Below, piece by piece: positions 1 through 6,977 of a stretch of DNA of 22,342 nucleotides. The stretch's first letter is position 1; each line of letters opens with the position of its first letter. The DNA comes from Silvimonas sp. (lineage in GTDB: Bacteria > Pseudomonadota > Gammaproteobacteria > Burkholderiales > Chitinibacteraceae), in NCBI GenBank assembly GCA_030151005.1, contig JASLES010000494.1:1-22342 (forward strand), written 5' to 3'. The position numbers and the translations under genes were made by a program. The notes beneath the pieces were generated by a model. The model saw only the letters and a list, made by a program, of their open reading frames with translations. It was not told the origin of the DNA and made no database searches.

Positions 1-1244
1 GAGATACGCCATTGACCAAGGCCCAACTGGATCAACTGGTTGCGCCTATTGCGCTCTATCCCGATTCATTGCTGTCGCAGTTACTGATGGCGACTACCTA
101 CCCGGATGAGTTTGAAAAAGCCTATCAGTGGTCCAAGGCCCATCCGGATGCCAAAGGTGACGATGCAGTCAAACAGGTCGAGGCGCAGAACTGGGACCCG
201 TCAGTGGCCTCCATGGTGGCCTTCCCGGAAGTGTTGATCACCCTGGGTGGGCAGCCCAAATGGGTCAAGGACATGGGTGACGCGTTCCTGAGCCAGACCG
301 CAGATGTCATGGATGCCGTGCAACGTTTGCGGGGTCAGGCACAACAGGCCGGCAATCTGAAATCAAACGACCAGGTCAACGTCACCACGCAGCCGGCATC
401 TGGCAGCAATACCCAGGTCATCGTCGTTGAGCCCGCCAAGCCGGATGTGGTGTACGTGCCCACTTATAACCCGACGGTGGTGTATGGCGCCTGGGCCTAC
501 CCAACCTATCCGCCTTATTACTATCCGCCTCCGCCGGGCTACTGGTTCTCCGCCGCGGTGATGACCGGGGTTGCCTGGGGTGTCGGGATTGCCGTGGGTA
601 ATGCGCTGTGGGGCGGCTGCAATTGGGGCTCGCACAACGTCAATATCAACGTGAACAAGTACAACAACATCAACGTGAACCGCAAGATCGAAGGGGGCGG
701 GGATCGCTCTTCCTGGAAGCACGATCCGGGGCATCGCACGTCGGATTACCGTGGTGGTTCGGCAGAGCGTAACCGTCGCCAGCAAGATTTCAACACCAAT
801 CAACGCGAACAATTCCGTGGCCGCGATACGGGCGCGGGCACGCGGGACGTCAATAACCGTGGTACGCCCAATCGCGACAATCGGGAAAACAGCCGTCGGC
901 AGGCCGAACAGACCATGGAAAACCGGGGCATCAGCAGTCCGGGCCACCGCACAGGCGGCGCGCAGGCCGGGCAGATGGATCGCAATCGTGGCGGTGCGGG
1001 TAATCAAGGCGTGCGGGATAACAGCAACCGCGCCCGGGGTGAAGGCGCCACGCGTGACAACGCACTCAGCGGCGTCAATGATCGGCAAGCCCGCAACGAA
1101 TCCGCGCGCGGGCGTGAAAGCAATCACTCGCAGCAACGCATGCAGGGGACCAGTCGACCCAGCGGCGGCAGCTTTAACCGGGGCGGCTCATCTGGCCGCA
1201 GTTCCGTAAACCGCCCAGCGCGCAGCGGCGGCCGTGGCCGTTGA
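1..1244 (+). CDS. DUF3300 family secreted/envelope protein, 5' end missing
   Basis: The reading frame is open from the first bases of the window, so the true start and any signal peptide lie upstream. The TTG at 12 falls inside the conserved domain and is unlikely to be the start. The N-terminal part shows the DUF3300 signature (LDQLVAPIALYPDSLLSQLL, then ATTYP). A tyrosine/proline-rich stretch (YPPYYYPPPPGYW, about 505-545) and a hydrophobic Gly/Ala-rich segment (about 546-614) follow. The last 180 residues are low complexity, rich in Arg, Asn, Gly, Ser and Gln, which is typical of the family and suggests a disordered tail. The function is unknown. The DUF2950 gene follows 16 nt later on the same strand, and this pairing recurs in Proteobacteria (from memory). 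The family call is secure; its role and exact location in the cell are not. Confidence 0.88.
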   Translation, partial: DTPLTKAQLDQLVAPIALYPDSLLSQLLMATTYPDEFEKAYQWSKAHPDAKGDDAVKQVEAQNWDPSVASMVAFPEVLITLGGQPKWVKDMGDAFLSQTADVMDAVQRLRGQAQQAGNLKSNDQVNVTTQPASGSNTQVIVVEPAKPDVVYVPTYNPTVVYGAWAYPTYPPYYYPPPPGYWFSAAVMTGVAWGVGIAVGNALWGGCNWGSHNVNINVNKYNNINVNRKIEGGGDRSSWKHDPGHRTSDYRGGSAERNRRQQDFNTNQREQFRGRDTGAGTRDVNNRGTPNRDNRENSRRQAEQTMENRGISSPGHRTGGAQAGQMDRNRGGAGNQGVRDNSNRARGEGATRDNALSGVNDRQARNESARGRESNHSQQRMQGTSRPSGGSFNRGGSSGRSSVNRPARSGGRGR

Positions 1245-1260
1245 ACAAAGAGGACTGATC

Positions 1261-2151
1261 ATGCACGCAAGCGGATTGATCAAGGCAGTGCTGGTTCAGA
1301 TTGCCCTGTGCGTTTCGATGAGCGCCATGGCGGCGACCGCGCCACGGGTATTTCCGACGCCTGATGCGGCGGCGGATGCGCTGGTCGATAGCATCGCCAC
1401 CCATGACGACGATGCGCTCAAAACCATTCTGGGCAGCGACTACCGCAGTTTTATTCCCACGGGTGGCGTGGCACCGGAAGACATCACCCGGTTTCTGGCA
1501 GCCTGGGCCCAGGCGCACGAGATTGTGACCGTCGATGAGCAGACCGCCATGCTCTCTGCCGGCACTGCTGGCTGGACCTTGCCAATACCCATCGTTCGCC
1601 AAAAGGAGGGTTGGGCATTTGATACCCACGCTGGCGCGCAGGAAATGCGCTTGCGCTATATCGGGCGCAACGAACTCAACACCATCCAGGTAGTGCTGGC
1701 GTACACGGATGCGCAACGGGATTACTGGAACTGGGCGCAAAGCCAGGGCGCAGCGGCCTATGCGCAGCGTTTGTTGTCTCTGCCTGGCAAAAAGGATGGT
1801 CTGTACTGGCCCACCCAGCCCGGAGAAGACCCCAGCCCGCTGGGCGCCCGGTTTGCCGAAGCCAAGCCCGGTCAGCCCTATCATGGTTATCTGTACCGCA
1901 TTCTGACCGCGCAGGGTGACGCGGCGCAGGGCGGTGCCAAAAACTATGTGAAAGCGGGCCGGATGGTAGATGGCTTTGCGCTGATTGCCTGGCCGGCCAG
2001 CTATGGCAAAAGCGGCATCATGAGTTTTATGGTCAATCAGGATGGCGTGGTGTACGAGGCCAATCTGGGGCCATCGACCGATAAAATTGCCCGTGGCACG
2101 CGGGTGTTCAACCCGGCCGATGGCTGGACCCCTGCTGGCGAAGTACATTGA
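1261..2151 (+). CDS. DUF2950 family exported protein
   Basis: This 296-residue protein starts at ATG 1261, preceded by the Shine-Dalgarno-like AGAGGA at about 1248-1254. A GTG at 1234 is in frame but would overlap the DUF3300 gene and lacks a ribosome binding site. Residues 1-24 form a classical signal peptide (short basic start, hydrophobic core, AMA cleavage site), so the product should be exported. The remainder matches DUF2950: an early helical part with FPTPDAAADALV, and a C-terminal part with YHGYLYRILTAQG, FALIAWPASYGKSGIMSF and a final NPADGW motif. There are no further membrane segments, so a periplasmic location is likely. It sits 16 nt behind the DUF3300 gene and is closed by a strong terminator, so the two probably form one transcription unit. 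The function is unknown. Confidence 0.9.
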   Translation: MHASGLIKAVLVQIALCVSMSAMAATAPRVFPTPDAAADALVDSIATHDDDALKTILGSDYRSFIPTGGVAPEDITRFLAAWAQAHEIVTVDEQTAMLSAGTAGWTLPIPIVRQKEGWAFDTHAGAQEMRLRYIGRNELNTIQVVLAYTDAQRDYWNWAQSQGAAAYAQRLLSLPGKKDGLYWPTQPGEDPSPLGARFAEAKPGQPYHGYLYRILTAQGDAAQGGAKNYVKAGRMVDGFALIAWPASYGKSGIMSFMVNQDGVVYEANLGPSTDKIARGTRVFNPADGWTPAGEVH

Positions 2152-2224
2152 ACCGGCCGCAGCGGGTTGGCATGTACACCTGTTTGCCGGTGGCTCACCC
2201 ACTGCGGCTGACCACCGGCCCCGT

Positions 2225-2251
2225 AAAAAGCCCCATCTGTTGGGGCTTTTT
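2225..2251 (+). terminator. Intrinsic terminator after the DUF3300-DUF2950 unit
   Basis: A perfect 10-bp stem, AAAAAGCCCC (2225-2234) with GGGGCTTTTT (2242-2251), encloses a 7-nt loop. The U-rich right arm acts as the poly-U tract. It ends the DUF3300/DUF2950 transcript and isolates the polysaccharide operon downstream. The A-rich left arm would also let it work in the other direction. Confidence 0.9.
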
Positions 2252-2290
2252 ACATTCCCGGCCCAACGGCCAGGGCGAAGCGGCCAGACC

Positions 2291-2299
2291 TGTTAGAAT
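2291..2299 (+). promoter_or_regulatory. Candidate extended -10 promoter for the surface polysaccharide operon
   Basis: TGTTAGAAT reads as TGn followed by a 5/6 match to TATAAT (TAGAAT, 2294-2299), the extended -10 arrangement that can work without a good -35. No convincing -35 is seen 16-18 nt upstream. Transcription would begin near 2306 and leave an untranslated leader of about 215 nt before the first glycosyltransferase. A TTGACA at 2313-2318 lies just downstream but has no -10 partner at the right distance. The call rests on sequence match only. Confidence 0.35.
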
Positions 2300-2463
2300 C
2301 GGCCTCCAGTATTTGACATAACCAGATATTTCAGACGAAGACCTTTTTCACCATGCGCGCTCTTTTGTCCGGCATCTTGCAGTGTCATGGCCGTCACAAT
2401 ACCTGTGCCGCGTCTGCCTGCGTGGTTAACCTTTTGCCGTACGCGGCGTTAAGTGACCACCGT

Positions 2464-2478
2464 TTGCCAGCCTGGCAA
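2464..2478. repeat. 15-bp palindrome in the leader of the polysaccharide operon
   Basis: TTGCCAG (2464-2470), one central C, then CTGGCAA (2472-2478) form a perfect dyad, 44-58 nt before the start codon of the first glycosyltransferase. It could be a protein-binding operator or part of an RNA structure. The gene-free stretch 2152-2521 otherwise holds only the terminator at 2225-2251, the candidate promoter at 2291-2299 and an unconvincing 45-codon frame (2353-2490). Confidence 0.4.
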
Positions 2479-2521
2479 CGGGCATTGTGATGATGCCGCC
2501 TTTGTCGTTGAGTCTTGATCC

Positions 2522-3271
2522 ATGCGTCTTTCGGTCATTCTGATCACCAAAAATGAGGCCGCCAATCTGCGGGCCTGTATTGAATCTATCGCGTTTGCCG
2601 ACCAGATTGTCGTTGTCGATTCCGGTAGTACGGACGGTACCGTTGCTCTGGCGAGAGAATTAGGCGCCACGGTGCTCGAAACCGACTGGCCCGGCTTTGG
2701 TCCGCAGAAAAACCGCGCTCTGGATCTGGCTGATGGCCACTGGGTGTTGTCGATTGATGCCGACGAGCGCGTCACGCCCGCGCTGGCCGCAGAAATCCGC
2801 CAGGTATTGGCCGCGCCCCAATTTGACGCATATGAAATCCCCCGGCTTTCCAGCTACTGCGGCCGTTTTATCCGCCATAGCGGCTGGTGGCCGGATCCGG
2901 TATTGCGCCTGTTCAAGCGTGGTGTGGGCCGCTTTACCGAGGTGCCGGTTCACGAACGGGTGGAATTCACTGGGCCTAAAGGCATGCTCACGGCCTGGTT
3001 TGAGCACTACACCTATCCAGACCTGGAAAGCGCGCTCATCAAGATGAACCGTTATTCCACCGACGCCGCACAAGCCATGTACGCCCGGGGCAAGCGTAGC
3101 TCCCTGATGGGTGCGTTGTTGCGTGGTTTCTGGACCTTCATCCGTATTTACCTGCTGCGTCGCGGCTTTATGGACGGCCGGGAAGGCTTTTTGCTTGCGG
3201 TGACGGCAGGCGTCGGCAACTTTTATCGCTACGCCAAACTGGCACAACTGAACCGGCAAAATCGCGCATGA
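2522..3271 (+). CDS. Family 2 glycosyltransferase, WaaE/KdtX-like (LPS core type)
   Basis: The 249-residue protein has a GT-A nucleotide-sugar fold. It begins with the family 2 signature (VILITKNEAANLRACIESI, residues 5-23), continues with VVDSGSTDGT (about 31-40), and has the metal-binding DxD in SIDADERV (about 77-84). The layout and length fit the WaaE/KdtX group, which adds a glucose to the inner-core heptose of LPS. The acceptor and sugar here are not proven. The C-terminal region (LRGFWTFIRIYLLRRGFMDG) is hydrophobic and basic, consistent with attachment to the inner face of the cytoplasmic membrane. It is the first gene of the operon and overlaps the next by the ATGA junction at 3268-3271, so translation is probably coupled. 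No strong ribosome binding site is visible. Confidence 0.88.
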   Translation: MRLSVILITKNEAANLRACIESIAFADQIVVVDSGSTDGTVALARELGATVLETDWPGFGPQKNRALDLADGHWVLSIDADERVTPALAAEIRQVLAAPQFDAYEIPRLSSYCGRFIRHSGWWPDPVLRLFKRGVGRFTEVPVHERVEFTGPKGMLTAWFEHYTYPDLESALIKMNRYSTDAAQAMYARGKRSSLMGALLRGFWTFIRIYLLRRGFMDGREGFLLAVTAGVGNFYRYAKLAQLNRQNRA

Positions 3272-4326
3272 AGATTCTGGAACTGGATTTTGAGGCAGGT
3301 TGGCGGGGCGGTGAACGACAAACCTTTTTGTCGATGCAGCAGTTTCGTGCTGCCGGGCATGAGGTCGAAATCCTCTGTCGTGCGGGTGGCAAGATGGCAG
3401 AACGCGCCCGCGCCGATGGTTTTGTGGTGCACCCATGCAACAACGTCGCGGGTGTGCTGGCGTTTCTGGCCATACATGGCGAGAGTTACGACATTCTGCA
3501 CCCGCAAACCGGCCATATGCTGAGCTGGGCAGTGTTGACCCGCCCGCTTCATCGGCGCCCGGTGGTGTATTCGCGTCGGGTGGCTTTTGCGTTAAAGGGG
3601 TGGTTTACCCGCTACAAATATCAGCGGGTTGATCAGGTCGTGGCCATTAGCCAGGCTTGCGCTGACAGTGTGCGTGCACTGGGTGTGGATGATATCGAGA
3701 TCATCCCTTCAGCCGTACTGCCCGTGCAGCCAGATCTACCGCGTTGCCAGGCACTGGCGGACACCCTGGGGATTGATGGACGCCGCGTGGTGGCGACAAC
3801 CTCCGCGCTGTCGGCCGATAAAGACCCGCTGCTGCTGGTCGAGGCCGTCGCCAGTTTGCGGCAGCGGCGCAATGATTTTGTATTTGTGCACTTTGGCACT
3901 GGCGACATGACCGATGCCGTGAAGACACGGATCAACGAACTGGGGCTGGAGCAGGTGTTTTTGCTGGGAGGGTATCAGCAACAGGTAGAAGCCCTGTTCG
4001 GGCTGTTTGATGTGTTTGTGATGAGCTCGCGCGAAGAGGGCCTTGGCAGCAGCGTACTGGATGCGTTCAGCGCACGTGTGCCGGTGGCATCCACGGATGC
4101 CGGCGGGCTCAAGGAACTACTGGCCGATGAACGCGGTCTGCTCAGCGCCGTGGGTGATGCCCGTAGTCTGGCCGCGCACATCGACACCTTGCTTGATGGT
4201 TCGCCCCAGGTCCTGGCCATGGCAGAGCGGGCTTATGAATACGTCATACGGGTCCACAGTGTGGAGACGATGGCGAATAGTTATCTGCGTCTTTTTGAGA
4301 GATTGCTGCATCGCGCGCCAGCTTGA
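3268..4326 (+). CDS. Family 4 glycosyltransferase (GT-B fold)
   Basis: The 352-residue protein opens with the donor-side glycine loop of GT-B transferases (LEADF-like start, then GWRGGERQTFL at about 11-21). The C-terminal glycosyltransferase domain contains HFGTGD (about 209-214), a VFLLGGYQQQVEALFGLFDVF segment and VMSSREEGLGSSVLDAFSA. The usual E-x7-E motif of retaining GT4 enzymes appears here as E257-x7-D265, a conservative but notable change. No membrane segment is seen, so it is probably a cytoplasmic or membrane-associated enzyme that builds the LPS core or O-chain. The start ATG overlaps the stop of the upstream glycosyltransferase. The sugar and acceptor cannot be read from the sequence. 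Confidence 0.87.
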   Translation: MKILELDFEAGWRGGERQTFLSMQQFRAAGHEVEILCRAGGKMAERARADGFVVHPCNNVAGVLAFLAIHGESYDILHPQTGHMLSWAVLTRPLHRRPVVYSRRVAFALKGWFTRYKYQRVDQVVAISQACADSVRALGVDDIEIIPSAVLPVQPDLPRCQALADTLGIDGRRVVATTSALSADKDPLLLVEAVASLRQRRNDFVFVHFGTGDMTDAVKTRINELGLEQVFLLGGYQQQVEALFGLFDVFVMSSREEGLGSSVLDAFSARVPVASTDAGGLKELLADERGLLSAVGDARSLAAHIDTLLDGSPQVLAMAERAYEYVIRVHSVETMANSYLRLFERLLHRAPA

Positions 4327-4353
4327 GCGGCACGCGGGCACAACAATATAAAT

Positions 4354-5541
4354 ATGGTCAAACGACGCATCCTTTTTCATCAGACCCACTTTTTGCGGGG
4401 TGGTATTGAAACATCGCTGATCTCTTTGCTACGGGCGCTGGACCGCAGCAAGTTCGAGATCGGCCTGACCATTACCTATCCGACTGAAGCGCTCGAACAA
4501 CTTTATCGCGCGCAAATTCCCAAGGACATTGCGGTACACATACTGGCGCCGGAAGGCTGGTTATCGTATTTCCGCCAGAAAAAGACCCAGGGCAAGCTCG
4601 GCCTCTTGGGCAAGATTTATGAAGAGGGGTTGCTACCACTGGTGCGCCGCGCCATTGTCAGCCGGCGTTTTCGCAAGATTGCAGCCGGTTACGACGCGGT
4701 AGTCGATTACGACATGTCCCTCTCGCGCATCACCGGCCGTTTGCCGATTCCCATGCTGGGGTATTCGCATTTCAGCGTGGCCCATCTGCCCAGCCAGAAC
4801 CCGCGCAAACTGCGCAAACTGCGTGCCCAGGCACGGGACCACTACGACCGCGTGGTGCTACTCAACGACACCATGCTGCAAGACATCCGGGCACTGATTC
4901 CGCAAGAGTCCGCCAAGTTTGTGCGGCTGTATAACTCCATTGATCTTGAGCGCATCCGTGAACTGGGTCACACCGGCCCTGCACCGCTGGCGGAACCCTA
5001 CATCGTGTCAGTGGGTCGATTGCAAGAGTCGCAAAAAGACTTCTCCACCCTGCTGCGCGCTTTTGCGTTGCTGGTCAAAGACGGACTGACAGAAAAACTG
5101 GCCATCGTGGGCGAAGGCAAGTCCCGGGCTGAACTTGAGGCGCTGGCCGCCGAGCTGGGCATCACTGACCAGGTGGTGTTCGCGGGTTTCCAGGCCAATC
5201 CGTACCTCTGGATGCAGCACGCACAACTGATGGTATTCAGTTCAAAAATGGAAGGCTTGCCCAACGTGCTTCTGGAGGCCATGGCCCTCGGGCAATTGGT
5301 GGTGAGCACTGACTGCCCGGTCGGCCCGCGGGAAATCCTGGCCGACGGCAAGGCCGGCCTGCTGGTGCCGGTGGGTGACGCACCTGCGCTGGCCCAAGCC
5401 ATGCGCCAGGGCCTGCAAGATACGCCAACGCGCGCAGCACTATTGAGCTACGCAGCAATACACATTGAACAAATGGGCTTTGGCCCGACTACGGCGGCAT
5501 TTGCCGACTGCATCGCTACCGTTATCAAAGAACACTCATGA
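4354..5541 (+). CDS. Family 4 glycosyltransferase (GT-B fold)
   Basis: The 395-residue enzyme has the N-terminal motif HQTHFLRGGIETSLISLLRA (residues about 9-28), including the GG-E loop of GT4 enzymes. Its C-terminal Rossmann domain has VGRLQESQKDFSTLL, IVGEGKSRAELE, VFAGFQANPYLWM and the intact E300-x7-E308 motif in SKMEGLPNVLLEAMALG. It resembles the transferases that extend LPS or other surface glycans; the specificity is unknown. It starts 27 nt after the preceding gene, with an A/T-rich junction (CAATATAAAT) and no recognisable Shine-Dalgarno sequence. It overlaps the O-antigen ligase gene by ATGA at 5538-5541, which places it firmly in the operon. Confidence 0.88.
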   Translation: MVKRRILFHQTHFLRGGIETSLISLLRALDRSKFEIGLTITYPTEALEQLYRAQIPKDIAVHILAPEGWLSYFRQKKTQGKLGLLGKIYEEGLLPLVRRAIVSRRFRKIAAGYDAVVDYDMSLSRITGRLPIPMLGYSHFSVAHLPSQNPRKLRKLRAQARDHYDRVVLLNDTMLQDIRALIPQESAKFVRLYNSIDLERIRELGHTGPAPLAEPYIVSVGRLQESQKDFSTLLRAFALLVKDGLTEKLAIVGEGKSRAELEALAAELGITDQVVFAGFQANPYLWMQHAQLMVFSSKMEGLPNVLLEAMALGQLVVSTDCPVGPREILADGKAGLLVPVGDAPALAQAMRQGLQDTPTRAALLSYAAIHIEQMGFGPTTAAFADCIATVIKEHS

Positions 5542-6887
5542 AAGATTATGCACAGTCCGCAGTCCTGGCCGATGCTTATAGCGTTGGCGTCCCTGAGCAG
5601 CCAGCGCTACCCCGTGAACAACCACTGAAAGGAGGCCGTTTCATGCCGCCGCCCGGAACGCTGGGAACGCGTCTGGCCAGTTTGTTGTTGTTCGCTTTTC
5701 CGCTTTTGTTACTGGCGGTGCCGCGCGGAAGCGGTATTTTCCTGATTGGTATTTTGGTATTGGTACTCGCCAATTTGCCGTATATGGGTACATTGCACCG
5801 CCAATACCGCGCTGTGCTCCTGCCCGTGTGGATGAGCGTGATTGCGGTGCTGGGGGTGCATCTGACCTCCAAATACCTGTTTGGACTGCCGTGGGACGTA
5901 CTGGACAACCCGTCACGCGTGCTGGCTATTCCACTGGTCTGTCTGGTGGTGTTGCGTTATCGCCCGGACCCGATGCTGCTCTGGAAAGGCATTCCGCCGG
6001 GCTTGTTGCTGGCGCTGCTGATCGTGGCCTGGCAGTTTTTTGTGGATAAGGAAGTTCGGCCAGGTGCGTGGACCTTCATCATCGCCTTTGCCAATATGGT
6101 GGCCACGCTTGGGGTCATCGGCTTTTTCCGGCCAGGGCAGACGCATCGTGACCATGTGATGGCGTGGCTGTGCCCGGCGTTGGCCATGGTGGTGTTGATT
6201 CTCAATGGGTCACGCGGGGCCTGGCTGGCCCTCGTGCTCACCGTAGTGATCTCGATTTATTTCCGTTATCAGCGTTTCAGCCCCAGGGTGGCGCTGGTAT
6301 CGCTCTTCTCGCTGGTCTTCATCGGGATTGTGGCCTGGTCTGTGCCAGACAGCCCGGTGAAACAGCGTATTGAACAAGCCCGGCACGATATCGCAGAGTT
6401 CCAGAAAGGCAATGTAGATACATCGCTTGGTGAGCGGCTGCGGATTTTCCAGTTGGCGACCAACGAGGTCCGCCAGCATCCGCTCACGGGTGTGGGCTCG
6501 GGCGAATTTGGCCGCCTGACTGATGCTCTGCCTGGGTGTCCGGGTGATCGCAAAGAAATCTGCACGCTCAAACATGCCCACAATGACCTGCTGGATGCCG
6601 CCGCCACCACGGGCCTGCCCGGACTGGCGGCGTTCCTGAGTCTGTTGCTGGTGCCTGGGTTTATCTTCTTTGGCGTATTGCGGGCCACCTGTGGTCGGGA
6701 TGCCATGGCCCCGTATCTGGGTAAAGCCGGTGTGGGTGCAGTGGCAGCCACGTTGATCTGTGGTTTTAGCCAGGTAACCATGGCGCATCAAGCCAATATC
6801 GCGTTTTACGCCTGTTTGATGGGCTTGCTGCTGGGGCTGGCGGCGGTGCGCATGCGTACGCTGACCCAAGGCACATCTGAGCAATAA
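5538..6887 (+). CDS. O-antigen ligase / Wzy_C family polytopic membrane protein
   Basis: This is an integral membrane protein with about ten hydrophobic segments and a large periplasmic loop carrying the Wzy_C/WaaL signature: HPLTGVGSGEFG, then KHAHNDLLDAAATTGLPG. The H-x-H-N pair is where the family's functional histidine lies (codons 6573-6575 and 6579-6581). Such proteins join lipid-linked O-chains to the lipid A core in the periplasm, or polymerise glycans. The ligase role is favoured by the LPS-type glycosyltransferases upstream. The ATG at 5538 overlaps the previous stop and gives 449 residues. An in-frame ATG at 5643 has a much better ribosome binding site and gives 414 residues starting just before the first membrane helix. 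The extra 35 residues are hydrophilic and have fewer GC-ending codons, so the shorter form may be the main product. Confidence 0.85.
   Translation: MKDYAQSAVLADAYSVGVPEQPALPREQPLKGGRFMPPPGTLGTRLASLLLFAFPLLLLAVPRGSGIFLIGILVLVLANLPYMGTLHRQYRAVLLPVWMSVIAVLGVHLTSKYLFGLPWDVLDNPSRVLAIPLVCLVVLRYRPDPMLLWKGIPPGLLLALLIVAWQFFVDKEVRPGAWTFIIAFANMVATLGVIGFFRPGQTHRDHVMAWLCPALAMVVLILNGSRGAWLALVLTVVISIYFRYQRFSPRVALVSLFSLVFIGIVAWSVPDSPVKQRIEQARHDIAEFQKGNVDTSLGERLRIFQLATNEVRQHPLTGVGSGEFGRLTDALPGCPGDRKEICTLKHAHNDLLDAAATTGLPGLAAFLSLLLVPGFIFFGVLRATCGRDAMAPYLGKAGVGAVAATLICGFSQVTMAHQANIAFYACLMGLLLGLAAVRMRTLTQGTSEQ
5628..5635 (+). promoter_or_regulatory. Near-perfect internal ribosome binding site in the O-antigen ligase gene
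   Basis: AAAGGAGG at 5628-5635 lies 7 nt before the in-frame ATG at 5643. It is the strongest Shine-Dalgarno match I noticed in the window. It bears on whether translation of the ligase starts at 5643 rather than at the overlapping ATG 5538. Confidence 0.6.
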
Positions 6888-6912
6888 GCCGGCCGGATGA
6901 GCGGCTTCGGGC

Positions 6913-6965
6913 TATAGTGGTGGCACTCCCCAACACGCCCGGCGAGCCACCATCATGCTCGCCGG
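6913..6965 (+). promoter_or_regulatory. Possible -10 box and 5'-leader hairpin before the DUF445 gene
   Basis: TATAGT (6913-6918) is a plausible -10, without a clear -35. It is followed by CCGGCGAG (6939-6946) and CTCGCCGG (6958-6965), a perfect 8-bp stem with an 11-nt loop that ends 12 nt before the start codon at 6978. A competing pairing, TGGTGGC (6918-6924) with GCCACCA (6946-6952), uses part of the first arm and its loop. The hairpin could limit access of ribosomes to the start, but no T-run follows, so it is not a typical terminator. Confidence 0.3.
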
Positions 6966-6977
6966 CCCAAGCGACGC

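Noticed and set aside
363..1136. 257-codon open frame on the minus strand opposite the DUF3300 gene
   Set aside because: It lies inside a well-recognised gene whose GC-rich, low-complexity DNA keeps other frames open. The product is Ala/Arg/Val/His-rich and resembles no known family.
1174..2202. 342-codon minus-strand frame opposite DUF2950
   Set aside because: It is antisense to a gene with a signal peptide and clear family motifs, and shows no domain features of its own.
2313..2318. TTGACA as a -35 box
   Set aside because: No -10-like hexamer lies 15-19 nt downstream.
2353..2490. 45-codon frame in the polysaccharide operon leader
   Set aside because: The Shine-Dalgarno match is weak and the product has no family features. 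I mention it in the leader finding but do not call it as a gene.
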